Made by a program: the position numbers and the translations under genes. 64,000 nt of DNA from Paenibacillus sp. 1011MAR3C5 (GTDB taxonomy: Bacteria > Bacillota > Bacilli > Paenibacillales > Paenibacillaceae), in the NCBI RefSeq assembly GCF_003591485.1, contig NZ_QZCF01000003.1, forward strand, positions 1 to 64,000, written 5' to 3'. Shown here one piece after another: positions 55,339 through 63,908 of the stretch (the first letter of the stretch is position 1; every line of letters begins with the position of its first letter). The notes below the pieces were generated by a model. It was not told the DNA's origin, did not search any database, and saw nothing but the letters and a program-made list of their open reading frames with translations.

Positions 55339-56214
55339 TTGCGAATCATTTCAACTATACATAAAGTCCTGTTAACCGCATTGATGGGGATGATTGGGCT
55401 GCTGCTGCTGTTCCCGATCGTCATTACCTTCACCAATTCGCTGATGAGCAAGCAGGAACTGAACATCAACTACGGAGCTATTGGAAAGCTCACGGAGGTG
55501 ACGTCAACGGGTGCCGATGCGTTCGTCAATATGAAGTGGCTGCCGGACAAGGTGACCCTGGCGCAATATGGCGAGCTGTTGGTGCATTCCCCCAATTACT
55601 TGCTGCTGTTTTGGAATTCAGCAGGCTTGGTCGTGCCTATCATTATCGGACAGACGGTTGTCGCGGCGCTGGCAGCCTATGCCTTTGCGAAGCTGAACTT
55701 TCGCGGTCGTGATTCCCTGTTCCTCGTGTATCTGCTGACCATGCTGATGCCTTTTCAGGTCACGCTTGTCCCGAACTATATCATGGCGGATAAGCTGGGC
55801 TTGCTGCATACGCCCGGAGCTGTCATTCTTCCGGGTATCTTTGCCGCTTTCGGTGTATTCATGCTTCGTCAGTTTATGCTGCATATTCCGTACGCCTATA
55901 TCGAAGCCGCCAAGATGGACGGCGCCAGCCATCTCAGGATATTCCTGACGGTCATCCTGCCAATGGTCAAGCCGGGGCTTGCTGCGTTGGTCGTGCTGCT
56001 GTTCGTCGATTACTGGAATATGGTCGAGCAGCCGCTGATTTTTATAGACGATCCGTTCAAACAGCCTTTATCGGTATTTCTGTCGAGGTTAAGCGGTGAA
56101 TGGGATACGGTGTTTGCCGCATCGATGCTATATATGGCTCCGATGGTGCTGTTGTTCCTATATGCGGAGACGTATTTCATCGAGGGCGTTCAATTGTCCG
56201 GGATCAAGGGGTAG
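55339..56214 (+). CDS. ABC importer permease, MalG type
   Basis: 291 residues, six helices, EAA motif 'IPYAYIEAAKMDGASHLRIF' with 'LTVILPMVKPG'. TTG start at 55339 after AGGAGGAGC. A longer first outside loop (about residues 35-85: ELNINYGAIGKLTEVTSTGA) distinguishes it from the sugar-operon MalG at 30718. Forms the channel with the preceding subunit. Confidence 0.9.
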   Translation: MRIISTIHKVLLTALMGMIGLLLLFPIVITFTNSLMSKQELNINYGAIGKLTEVTSTGADAFVNMKWLPDKVTLAQYGELLVHSPNYLLLFWNSAGLVVPIIIGQTVVAALAAYAFAKLNFRGRDSLFLVYLLTMLMPFQVTLVPNYIMADKLGLLHTPGAVILPGIFAAFGVFMLRQFMLHIPYAYIEAAKMDGASHLRIFLTVILPMVKPGLAALVVLLFVDYWNMVEQPLIFIDDPFKQPLSVFLSRLSGEWDTVFAASMLYMAPMVLLFLYAETYFIEGVQLSGIKG

Positions 56215-56232
56215 GAGGAGAAGACGAAGGAT

Positions 56233-57393
56233 ATGGAGCTATCGAAGGAGCAGGTTGATCGTAAGCGAAAAAAATGGATATCCGCCGTGCTGTTGCTGTT
56301 GATCGGATTGCTGCTGTTCTTCACGCTATTCAGCAATACGCTGCAGTCCGTTACCTTGCCGAAGGTAAGGGCCGAGCAGGCGGCAAGTGGTGGGATCGCT
56401 TATAAGCTGGAAGGCAGTGGCGAATTGCAGCCTGTTAATCAGGCGGAGCTGCCGAATTCGGCTGGTTGGAGGGTCCGGCAAGTTCTAGTGAAGGAAGGAG
56501 AGGAGGTCAAGAAAGGGCAGAGGCTCGTTGCATATGACAGCACCTCTGCCGAGAGGGAACTGGAGGATGAGCTGGCACAGCTGGAGAAGCTGACCATCGC
56601 GCTGGAAGGCGTGCAGGACCAATTCAAATTGTCGATGGTCGAAGGAAATGAGTCCGCTACACGGGAGGTTAGACGCGAGCTGGCAACGCGCAGTATTGAT
56701 ATAGCTATGCAGCAGCGGAAAATTGACGGACTAAAGGAGCAGTTGAATCGGCAGAGAGAGCTGAGGGCTCCGTTCGACGGGATAGTGGCGAAGATGAATG
56801 TGGCAGAAGGCCTCGTCTCCACTGGCCAGCCGGATGTCGTAATCACGAACCGGGACTTAGGCTATCTTCTGGAGATCATGGCCGACAAGGTGCTTGTTGA
56901 CCGCTTAGGTCTTGCGGTTAAGCAGCCTATCGAGCTGAGAGTTGCAGCAGAAGGGGAGCAGCCAGCCCGCACGCTGGAGGGCATCATCGATGAAATTGCC
57001 GATGCGGGCACGCGAATCGCAGACCCGTCAGAAGGCGGCGGTGGAGCGTCAGCCATTATTCGCCAGAAGGAGCTGCGCATCCATGTGGCCGATGCCGCCC
57101 TGAAAGGGGGTGAGCAGGTTTCGGTCAAGCTGGAGCGGGCATCGTCTGGGAAGGGATGGCTCATCCCGAACGAAGCGGTTCATCGGGAAGGCGAGAAGCG
57201 GTTTATATTCAAGGTAGAGCAGCAGCGGGGGGCATTGGGCAATGTGTTTGTGGCCCGCAAGGTTCCGATTGATGCAAGCGAGTCCACAGATCGGGAGACG
57301 ATGATTCCGGCAGATTGGCTGTATGAAGGTGAGCTAATCATTCTGGAAAGCAGCGAGCCGCTGCAGGACGGGAACCGGATTCGTCTGCAATAA
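56233..57393 (+). CDS. HlyD/RND-type membrane fusion adaptor
   Basis: 386 residues. One N-terminal helix (KKWISAVLLLLIGLLLFFTL), then a lipoyl/barrel-sandwich half-motif ('SAGWRVRQVLVKEGEEVKKG', 'QRLVAYDSTSAERELEDELA'), a coiled-coil hairpin (about residues 110-180, 'EVRRELATRSIDIAMQQRKI'), the second half 'RELRAPFDGIVAKMNVAEGL', and beta-barrel domains to the end. Such adaptors normally serve efflux pumps or MacB-type exporters. It is 19 nt after MalG and 26 nt before the binding protein, in the middle of an importer operon, which is unusual. Confidence 0.88.
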   Translation: MELSKEQVDRKRKKWISAVLLLLIGLLLFFTLFSNTLQSVTLPKVRAEQAASGGIAYKLEGSGELQPVNQAELPNSAGWRVRQVLVKEGEEVKKGQRLVAYDSTSAERELEDELAQLEKLTIALEGVQDQFKLSMVEGNESATREVRRELATRSIDIAMQQRKIDGLKEQLNRQRELRAPFDGIVAKMNVAEGLVSTGQPDVVITNRDLGYLLEIMADKVLVDRLGLAVKQPIELRVAAEGEQPARTLEGIIDEIADAGTRIADPSEGGGGASAIIRQKELRIHVADAALKGGEQVSVKLERASSGKGWLIPNEAVHREGEKRFIFKVEQQRGALGNVFVARKVPIDASESTDRETMIPADWLYEGELIILESSEPLQDGNRIRLQ

Positions 57394-57418
57394 AAACAAA
57401 GAGGAGAGGTAGGAAGCG

Positions 57419-58753
57419 ATGATGAAAAAAGTAGGTTTGACAATGATTGGAGCAGTTATCATGTTGGTGGCTATGACTGCTTGCAGCACCGGTGGCGGCA
57501 ACGGGGCTGAAGCGGGAGAAAAAAACAAAGTAACGGAAGAGGGGAAATCCGTTCTCACGCTGTCCATTATGCAGTCCACCCCGTATTATGAAGCATTGGA
57601 GAAAGCATTCGAAGCCAAGCATCCGGACATCGATCTGCAGATTCAGGCTTATAAGCAGGCTGGGGAAGAGGCGAAAGCCGGGGACTGGGAGGAGTACCGA
57701 AAGTCAATCAATACGGTTTTATTATCCGGGAAAGGATCGGATGTTCTCGAACTGATAGACGGGTTGCCTGCGGACGAGTATGTCGAGAAGGGACTTCTTC
57801 TGAATATGGAAGATTTAATGAGCCAGGATGACACGCTGAAGCAAGACAATATGTACATGAATGTATTAGAGGCGATGAAGCACAAGGGCGGAACGTATGC
57901 GATTCCGTCCGGATTTTCCCTCAGAGCGTTCATTGGAAATGGAGAGATGTTGAAGGACGCGGGTATCAATGAGCAGACCTGGACCTGGCAGGATTTTGCC
58001 GGCATTGCTAAAGGGCTGACGCAGGGAGGGGAGAGCTTGTATGCAATGGCTGATTATACGCCGGATATGCTGATGCAGGAAATGACGGTCGACAGTTACA
58101 GCTTATACGTGGATAAAGCTGCGAAAAAAGCAAAGTTCGATACCCCGGAATTCGTGGCATTACTGAAACAGGTGAAGAACATGTATGATGAAGGCGTGAT
58201 GACCGCCGAGCCAGCGGGGCTTGACAAGCAATTATTCTACTCTGCCGTATTGCGTGAGCCGGCTGACGTGATTAACGTAACGCATGCGGTGTTCGATCAC
58301 CCTCGGTTACTGCAAAAGCCGCATAGCGTAGAGCAAACCGGCATGATGCGAATCATCCCGTCCTCCAAGTTTGCGATTCGGGCGAAATCCCCGGTGCAGG
58401 AAGAGGCGTGGAAGCTGCTGAGCTTCCTCTTGTCCGAAGAGGGGCAGTCGATGCCGGAACGCGCCGGATTCTCGATGCTTAAATCGGTGAACGAGGGGAA
58501 GCTGGACGAGATCAAGGAGCAAATCCAAGCCGGAACCTATCAGTTGCCTGACGGTCAATCTGTTCAGGCGAAGGACGAGGAATTTACTCGGTTCAATGAG
58601 CTACTGAACATGGCCGATCAATATTCGAGTCTCGACGGAAAAGTGATTGCCATCGTCGGGGAGGAGTCCCTCGCTTACTTCAGCGGTCAGAAGTCTGCGG
58701 AGGAAGCCGCCGGGCTGATTCAAAACCGGGCTACGACCTTTTTGAACGAGTAG
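57419..58753 (+). CDS. ABC importer substrate-binding lipoprotein
   Basis: 444 residues. Signal peptide and lipobox VAMTAC (Cys about 21). SBP type 1 fold: 'YYEALEKAFEAKHPDIDLQI', 'INTVLLSGKGSDVLELIDGL', 'YAIPSGFSLRAFIGNGEMLK', 'AWKLLSFLLSEEGQSMPERA'. It is diverged from sugar binders of the window (no Trp-rich site obvious), so the ligand may be different, for example a cell-wall fragment or glycan (inference). Last gene of the P2 operon. Confidence 0.9.
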   Translation: MMKKVGLTMIGAVIMLVAMTACSTGGGNGAEAGEKNKVTEEGKSVLTLSIMQSTPYYEALEKAFEAKHPDIDLQIQAYKQAGEEAKAGDWEEYRKSINTVLLSGKGSDVLELIDGLPADEYVEKGLLLNMEDLMSQDDTLKQDNMYMNVLEAMKHKGGTYAIPSGFSLRAFIGNGEMLKDAGINEQTWTWQDFAGIAKGLTQGGESLYAMADYTPDMLMQEMTVDSYSLYVDKAAKKAKFDTPEFVALLKQVKNMYDEGVMTAEPAGLDKQLFYSAVLREPADVINVTHAVFDHPRLLQKPHSVEQTGMMRIIPSSKFAIRAKSPVQEEAWKLLSFLLSEEGQSMPERAGFSMLKSVNEGKLDEIKEQIQAGTYQLPDGQSVQAKDEEFTRFNELLNMADQYSSLDGKVIAIVGEESLAYFSGQKSAEEAAGLIQNRATTFLNE

Positions 58754-58765
58754 ATGATTTAAAGG

Positions 58766-58803
58766 AAAGTCCTGTCTTCTTCCAAGGCAGGACTTCTTTA
58801 AAA
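58766..58803. terminator. Bidirectional terminator
   Basis: AAGTCCTGTC pairs with GGCAGGACTT around a 9-nt loop, with CTTTAAAA after and TTTAAAGG before, serving the ABC operon and the convergent monooxygenase gene. Confidence 0.8.
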
Positions 58804-59106
58804 TCGCAACCCTTTGCCGCCGACCGGTCTGATTGTTGTCGACTCCACTCCGGCAATCAACGGCATGGCGCGCGCAATGGAGGCTTTTGTTTCTTCATGG
58901 TCGAGAGAGGCGCGATGAGCTTCCGGATTGCTCCACACCTCAGTCACCCATATAGCATCTGGCTCGGTATCCGATACATTGACGATATACAGCTCGCATT
59001 CCTCCATGGCTTGCATAGCAGCTTCGCCTTCCAATAAAATCTTGACTAACGTATCCCGTTCACCGGGTTTCGCTGTAAATTTGACATACATCCCAAATCT
59101 GCTCAT
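58798..59106 (-). CDS. Antibiotic-biosynthesis-monooxygenase (ABM) domain protein
   Basis: 102 residues from ATG 59106 (TTGGGAG upstream); the frame to 59244 is not needed for the domain. ABM-type dimeric alpha/beta barrel: 'SRFGMYVKFTAKPGERDTLV', 'ELYIVNVSDTEPDAIWVTEV', 'WSNPEAHRASLDHEETKASI'. Members are quinol monooxygenases, heme-degrading enzymes or proteins of unknown reaction. The heme-degrading Asn/Trp/His set is not clear here, so the reaction remains open. Confidence 0.83.
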   Translation of the reverse strand: MSRFGMYVKFTAKPGERDTLVKILLEGEAAMQAMEECELYIVNVSDTEPDAIWVTEVWSNPEAHRASLDHEETKASIARAMPLIAGVESTTIRPVGGKGLRF

Positions 59107-59286
59107 GACCATCGCTCCCAACGTTTTTGTTAAGTATAGGTTAGGATGCCTATTAATGTATTGTAAAAAAGCGACAGCTTCTTGTTCCTCTTCACTTTCC
59201 GGCAAAAAAGACTTGATAATAATTATCGTTCTTGATAAAATCAAAAAAGAAGAAGGAACACCTGATGTATTCCTTCTCCATGTGGC

Positions 59287-59433
59287 TTATTTAACTTCGA
59301 ATGTTTTGCAGTCTGTTTCCGACGATGTGCTAGCTTGGTGTTTGGATACGATGTAAATTTGTTCAGCAGCGCACTTGTTGCCGTTGCTCCAGTGACGGCA
59401 GGAGTCGACTTCACAAAGAACGTCTTTAGCCAT
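59287..59433 (-). CDS. DUF1540 small Cys-rich protein
   Basis: 48 residues from ATG 59433 (AAGGGGGTGT upstream). Four Cys in the pattern C-x5-C-x8-C-x19-C: 'MAKDVLCEVDSCRHWSNGNK', 'CAAEQIYIVSKHQASTSSET', 'DCKTFEVK', the DUF1540 module, thought to bind metal, frequent in spore formers. Function unknown. Confidence 0.85.
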   Translation of the reverse strand: MAKDVLCEVDSCRHWSNGNKCAAEQIYIVSKHQASTSSETDCKTFEVK

Positions 59434-59564
59434 TGCGGACACCCCCTTATGAAATTGATGGAAGACACAAATCGAATACAGCAAGGCGATATTCAAGTTC
59501 GCACCTTGTCATCGCTCGCATGCATGTCCCTTTTTCGCACAAAGGGCTATTTGTGTTTCATGCT

Positions 59565-59693
59565 TATAATACAACGAAATTAGACGCGACCGCAAGCTGT
59601 CTATCGTTGTTGCTGAGAAATTTCATAGGAATTTCATAGATGTATTCCACACGAACCCGTTGCGCTGTATGCAGGCGCAGCGGGCTTTTTTAT
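59565..59693 (+). ncRNA. Candidate small RNA
   Basis: TATAAT (59565-59570), no gene after it, then a strong terminator: CCCGTTGCGC and GCGCAGCGGG (59656-59684) followed by CTTTTTTAT. About 115 nt between. No ORF with SD lies inside and no -35 is clear, so either a small RNA or an orphan terminator. Confidence 0.3.
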
Positions 59694-59786
59694 GATAGAT
59701 GAAAATAAAAACGGAGCGGACTTTTGTGATGAGGCAAAAATCCGTATAATAGGACGCATGGGTTTAATGTGAAAGGGCGGATTAAC

Positions 59787-60623
59787 ATGAACAATATTGT
59801 TTCCATGGCATGGGTGAAAGAGCAAATCGGAGCGCCGGATGTCGTTATCGCCGATTGCCGTTTTGTGCTTGGCAAGCCGATGACTGGACGTGAGGCTTAT
59901 GAGGCATCTCATATTCCAGGAGCGGTCTATTTGGATTTGGAGAAGGATTTGTCCGCGCCTGTGGATGAGCATGGCGGCCGTCATCCGCTGCCGGATATAT
60001 TCGATCTGACCGTTGCGCTTAGCCGCGCAGGGATCGGCAATGAAACGAAAGTGGTGGCTTACGACGACCAGGGGGGAGCGATGGCTTCCCGGCTTTGGTG
60101 GCTGCTGAAATATTTGGGCCACGAGCAGGTGTATGTGATGGATGAAGGATTTGCAGCGTGGGTGAATGCAGGACATCCGCTGACGGACGAGATTGTGGAA
60201 CCTGCTCCTACGAAATTCCTGGCAGTCGTTGAGCATACGATGCTGGTTGAGATGGATCAGGTACAAGAGCAGCTAGGGCGAGAAGACGTCACGCTGATCG
60301 ACTCCCGCGAAGCTCCGCGCTATCGTGGCGAGGTGGAGCCGATCGACCGCGTGGCGGGTCATATTCCGGGCGCCATCAATCGCTTCTGGAAAGACGGACT
60401 GACGGCATCCGGCAGTTGGAAGGATGCAGCAGATCAAGCGGAACGCTTCGCCGATCTGGACAAGAATCGTGAACTCATCGTGTATTGCGGTTCGGGCGTC
60501 ACCGCTACGCCGAATGTGATCGCCCTGCAGGAAGCGGGCTTTACGAATGTAAGGTTGTATGCGGGCAGCTGGAGCGATTGGATTAGCTATGAGGGGAACC
60601 CGATCGCGACAGGGGAAGAGTAA
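59787..60623 (+). CDS. Sulfurtransferase (tandem rhodanese)
   Basis: 278 residues from ATG 59787 (AAAGGGCGG upstream). Two rhodanese domains: first 'VVIADCRFVLGKPMTGREAY' with 'HIPGAVYLDLEKDLS', inactive loop 'VAYDDQGGAMASRLWWLLKY'; second 'VTLIDSREAPRYRGEVEPID' with 'HIPGAINRFWKD' and the catalytic loop 'ELIVYCGSGVTATPNVIAL' (Cys about 238). Thiosulfate or 3-mercaptopyruvate sulfurtransferase; loop CGSGVTA resembles the 3-mercaptopyruvate type. TATAAT at 59745-59750 could be its promoter. Confidence 0.92.
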   Translation: MNNIVSMAWVKEQIGAPDVVIADCRFVLGKPMTGREAYEASHIPGAVYLDLEKDLSAPVDEHGGRHPLPDIFDLTVALSRAGIGNETKVVAYDDQGGAMASRLWWLLKYLGHEQVYVMDEGFAAWVNAGHPLTDEIVEPAPTKFLAVVEHTMLVEMDQVQEQLGREDVTLIDSREAPRYRGEVEPIDRVAGHIPGAINRFWKDGLTASGSWKDAADQAERFADLDKNRELIVYCGSGVTATPNVIALQEAGFTNVRLYAGSWSDWISYEGNPIATGEE

Positions 60624-60657
60624 GAGTGTAGAGGCATATAATAGTATGTAAAGTTTG

Positions 60658-60703
60658 AATACATCGCCATGTGGGCTAAGTGCCTTGGGCGATGTATTTT
60701 TTA
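60658..60703 (+). terminator. Rho-independent terminator of the sulfurtransferase
   Basis: AATACATCGC pairs with GCGATGTATT around a loop of about 21 nt, followed by TTTT. Confidence 0.75.
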
Positions 60704-61135
60704 TGCTCGAAATCAACGTGGAATCAACATATGCTTGGAGAAAGTGTTTTCTATGGGAGAAAGAAATACACGCCCCGGAATGTGTGGGGCGTGTAAGGTG
60801 TGATTGATGACTAAAGGACCAGGAAAAGTGAAAAGAACACTCCGAACGCATGTTTTAGACGTTTGGAGTCAACAGAACTGTGCGGCTTCGTTAGTCGGAT
60901 CAACGGAAAGCCAACGAAACTTTTAGCGAGCGAAACTCCAATTGCCATACTTTTGCCTTGTACATTGACAGATTAACTTAATAAAATTGGCGTAGGATTT
61001 TATGTTGAAAAGCAATATTTTAAGACTAGAAATGCGGAATATAAATTGACCAATGGCCTCAATAGTAAAGTTATTATTGAGTATTTGATTAAGTGGGATA
61101 ATAAAACATGTAACTTAAAAGAAAAGAATTGAATT
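60704..61135. other. Gene-free stretch
   Basis: No frame with SD or codon structure. CACGCCCCGGAATG...GGGGCGTG near 60770-60798 is a small inverted repeat. Otherwise AT-rich, non-coding or decayed sequence next to the IS scar. Confidence 0.4.
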
Positions 61136-61290
61136 GTCAACCCAAAACTGAACAACAATTATGAGGGCACTTTTCTGGCTTGTACGGGGGTAAGATAGCC
61201 CAGGGTACCGTGAATGCGATTCGGCGTAGTAGATCCGCTCCTTCATCTTATCTGCTCATTCTACTAGCCATTATATTTCTGTCCAACTTA
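61136..61290 (-). mobile_element. IS3-family scar (transposase 3' end and terminal repeat)
   Basis: On the minus strand 61219-61159 reads NRIHGTLGYLTPVQARKVPS and stop, the C-terminal signature of IS3-family OrfB integrases, immediately followed by TTGTTGTTCAGTTTTGGGTTGACA, similar to IS150-type ends (written here in two parts: 61136-61158). Upstream, 'ATGAAGGAGCGGATC' continues in a shifted frame and homology ends near 61290. No intact element. Confidence 0.6.
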
Positions 61291-61456
61291 GTGTAGCCGA
61301 TCCATCCATGGAGGGAGAATAACTAGAGAATTGTTTTACAGTGACGGCCATTCATGAGAGAGATTTTAGCAAAGGTGTGGTGAATTCGTATGTCACGAAC
61401 ACGTTTTGAATGTATGAGCCGCAATCGCATCAATAAGAAAATAAGAAGATGTGAGA

Positions 61457-61503
61457 GGGCTGTCTCTGCCGTGGATGTTACACGGTGGAGGCGGCTTTTT
61501 TAA
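61457..61503 (+). terminator. Rho-independent terminator without an obvious gene
   Basis: GGGCTGTCTCTGCCGTG and CACGGTGGAGGCGGC form a long, imperfect stem with a 7-nt loop, then TTTTTTAATTT. The preceding 150 bp contain no convincing frame. Confidence 0.65.
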
Positions 61504-61620
61504 TTTATACTTTTGTAAGCTTTTTATAATCCTTTCGCAAGGGGATCGTTCTTGGATAGTTAGCTTTATCGTTTATGATTCCTTGAGTAGGCTAGTCAAT
61601 TCTAATGAGGGGGGAACGAA

Positions 61621-61977
61621 ATGAAGAAAAGGTACTGGGGTGTGCTTGTTACAGGTTTGATGCTGCTGCTTAGCGCATGCAATTCGAATGACAACGAGAT
61701 GTTGAATGAAAAGCCGACCACGGAAATGAACGACAGCATGAAAGAAGAGGAAATGAAGGATAACGGCATGATGGAAGATAACGCGATGGAAGATAAAAAG
61801 ATGGAAGATAAAAAGATGGAAGATAAAAAGATGGAAGAAGAGAAGATGGAAGAAGGTGAAATGAAGGACGACGGCATGATGGAAGAGAAGGAAGTGGACG
61901 ATAAGGGAATGATGGACGAAGACATGATGGACGAAGGCATGATGGAAGAGGAGATGAAGGAAGATAATAAAATGTAG
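61621..61977 (+). CDS. Lipoprotein with Met/Asp/Glu/Lys-only tail
   Basis: 118 residues. Signal peptide with lipobox LLLSAC (Cys 20). From residue 25 on the sequence is almost only Met, Glu, Asp and Lys: three MEDKK units in tandem (about residues 57-71), then 'GMMEDNAMEDKK', 'GMMDEDMMDEGMMEEEMKED' and 'NKM'. AATGAGGGGGGAACGAA upstream gives a good SD. Met-x-x-Met clusters on a membrane-anchored, extracytoplasmic tail could bind copper or silver, or the acidic groups Ca/Fe; this is inference. A two-component system starts 109 nt after it and might sense the same signal. Confidence 0.7.
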   Translation: MKKRYWGVLVTGLMLLLSACNSNDNEMLNEKPTTEMNDSMKEEEMKDNGMMEDNAMEDKKMEDKKMEDKKMEEEKMEEGEMKDDGMMEEKEVDDKGMMDEDMMDEGMMEEEMKEDNKM

Positions 61978-62085
61978 ACAATGTCCCTCGCTACCTGGCG
62001 AGGGATTGTTTCATGGCAGTCGAATGCAACGCCGATTGGCGTTATAATAATAGAAAGAAGATGCAGCAGGGAACGGGGGATCGGC

Positions 62086-62823
62086 ATGAGTACTCGTATT
62101 GTCGTGGCTGATGATGAACGAAATATAACGGATGTGTGCCGGCGGTATCTCGAACGAGAGGGCAACACGGTTTATGTTGCATCTGACGGCGAGGAAGCTC
62201 TTAACCTGTGGCGAGAGCATCAACCGGATCTGTTGGTGCTCGATTTGATGATGCCCAAGATAGACGGGCTTGAGGTTTGTGATACGATTCGCCAGACAGA
62301 GGATACGCCGATTATATTGCTGACGGCTCGCGGGGAAGAGCCGGATCGGCTGCTCGGCCTTACAATGGGAGCCGACGATTATATGACCAAGCCCTTCAGT
62401 CCGAGAGAGCTTGTGCTGAGAGTCAAAAATATTTTAAGGCGAACGGGCTATAGGGACCACGAAGCTGCCGCTCTCAGGGATGGAAAAAAGGATGCGGAGC
62501 AACTGCAGGACGCGCTGCACTTCGACGGGTTATCGATCTACCCTTCGGAGCGGAGGGTAGAGATTGCCGGGAAAAACGTTGAGCTGACGGCCAAAGAGTT
62601 CGATCTGCTGCAGCTGCTGGCGGCATATCCGGGAAAGGTGTTCTCCCGAAGTCAACTGCTTAATCACGTATGGGATGTTGCCTATGAAGGAGATATGACA
62701 ACCGTCACGGTTCATGTACGCCGGTTGAGAGAGAAAATTGAACCCAATCCGTCCGATCCAAGCTGGATTAAGACGGTATGGGGCATCGGATATAAGCTGG
62801 ACGGAAAGGGATTCATGCCATGA
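62086..62823 (+). CDS. OmpR-family response regulator
   Basis: 245 residues from ATG 62086 (ACGGGGGATCGGC upstream); the frame to 61981 is not needed. Receiver 'RIVVADDERNITDVCRRYLE', phospho-Asp in 'LLVLDLMMPKIDGLEVCD', 'PIILLTARGEEPDRLLGL', 'ADDYMTKPFSPRELVLRV'; winged helix 'VELTAKEFDLLQLLAAYPGK' and 'GDMTTVTVHVRRLREKIEPN'. Similar to BaeR/CssR/YclJ type regulators. Its stop overlaps the kinase (ATGA). Confidence 0.93.
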   Translation: MSTRIVVADDERNITDVCRRYLEREGNTVYVASDGEEALNLWREHQPDLLVLDLMMPKIDGLEVCDTIRQTEDTPIILLTARGEEPDRLLGLTMGADDYMTKPFSPRELVLRVKNILRRTGYRDHEAAALRDGKKDAEQLQDALHFDGLSIYPSERRVEIAGKNVELTAKEFDLLQLLAAYPGKVFSRSQLLNHVWDVAYEGDMTTVTVHVRRLREKIEPNPSDPSWIKTVWGIGYKLDGKGFMP

Positions 62824-63908
62824 AGCTGCGATCCTATTTAATTCTGGCAAACACGATCAGCATCGCGTTCATCATTATATTGCTGCTCGTCTTTTTTCAA
62901 TACATGCTTGTGACAAAGGAGCAGCTCATATGGCTTGCGCTTGCTACAGTCGGAGCGGGTATCGTATCTTCGGGGTTGTTTTTCGTGCTTGTCCGACCGC
63001 TTGAAGCATCCGTTAGGCGCATAGGGGAAGGCGCGGGCCGGATTGCGGCGGGGGATCTGGAAGCGCGGGTCGCGGATACGGTATTGTTGGAATTCAAACA
63101 ACTGGCCGAGCAATTTAACCGGATGGGCGTGAATCTGGAGCAAAGCTTTCGGCAAGTGAAGGCGGCCGAGTCCGCTCAGAGGGAGCTGGTTGCCAATATG
63201 GCACATGATCTTCGCACCCCGCTGGCCTCTATGCAATCCTATGCCGAGGCGCTCGAGGATGGCGTAATCGAAGATGAAACGACTTACCAGCGCTATTTGT
63301 CGACCATTCGTTCGGAGACGGTACGTCTTGGGGATCTCATTCAGGATTTATTCGAGCTATCGACACTGGAAGCAGGCGGGCAGCAAGGCACTGCATACTC
63401 GCCAGCGGTTGCAGAGGATGTTCTCGTAGAGCTGCTTCCGCGATTCACGTTGCAACTCGAGGCGAAGTCCTTGCAACTGCGCGTACTTCTTCCGGAGCGG
63501 TCGCTTAAAGTGCATATACTCGCGCGACATTTGCAGCGGGTTCTTCAAAATATGATTGAAAATGCGGTAAGGCATTCTCCGTATGAAGGCATTATTCGAA
63601 TAGAAGCAGAAGAGCGGAACGACAGCTTCGTTCGTTTTACCGTTACGGATGAAGGGGAGGGCGTTCCGCAGCAAGAGCTTGAGCGTATCTTCGACCGCTT
63701 CTACCGCTCGGATCGTTCCCGCAGTCGCGAAGGCGGGGGAGCGGGCCTGGGATTATCCATTGCGAAGCTGCTCGTGGAGCAGTATCAGGGACAGATCGGC
63801 GTAGAGCAAGCTAACGGGCAAGGCAGCAGGTTCTGGTTTACGGTTCGCAAAGCGGATGAAAGATCCATTATGCCTGAAAATACCCAAATCGAGGAGGAGT
63901 CCCTGTGA
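62820..63908 (+). CDS. Sensor histidine kinase
   Basis: 362 residues. Two helices close together (LANTISIAFIIILLLVFFQY and LIWLALATVGAGIVSSGLFF) with a loop of under 10 residues, so no real outside sensor domain; HAMP ('RIGEGAGRIAAGDLEARVAD'), H-box 'VANMAHDLRTPLASMQSYAE', N-box 'QNMIENAVRHS', G-boxes 'DEGEGVPQQELERIFDRFYR' and 'GGGAGLGLSIAKLLVEQYQG'. Overlaps regulator and the next gene. A membrane-intrinsic or lipid-related signal is suggested by the tiny loop. Confidence 0.93.
   Translation: MKLRSYLILANTISIAFIIILLLVFFQYMLVTKEQLIWLALATVGAGIVSSGLFFVLVRPLEASVRRIGEGAGRIAAGDLEARVADTVLLEFKQLAEQFNRMGVNLEQSFRQVKAAESAQRELVANMAHDLRTPLASMQSYAEALEDGVIEDETTYQRYLSTIRSETVRLGDLIQDLFELSTLEAGGQQGTAYSPAVAEDVLVELLPRFTLQLEAKSLQLRVLLPERSLKVHILARHLQRVLQNMIENAVRHSPYEGIIRIEAEERNDSFVRFTVTDEGEGVPQQELERIFDRFYRSDRSRSREGGGAGLGLSIAKLLVEQYQGQIGVEQANGQGSRFWFTVRKADERSIMPENTQIEEESL

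Noticed and set aside
61136..61290. Intact insertion sequence
   Set aside because: Only the last codons of an IS3-type transposase and one end are left; no second end or full transposase.
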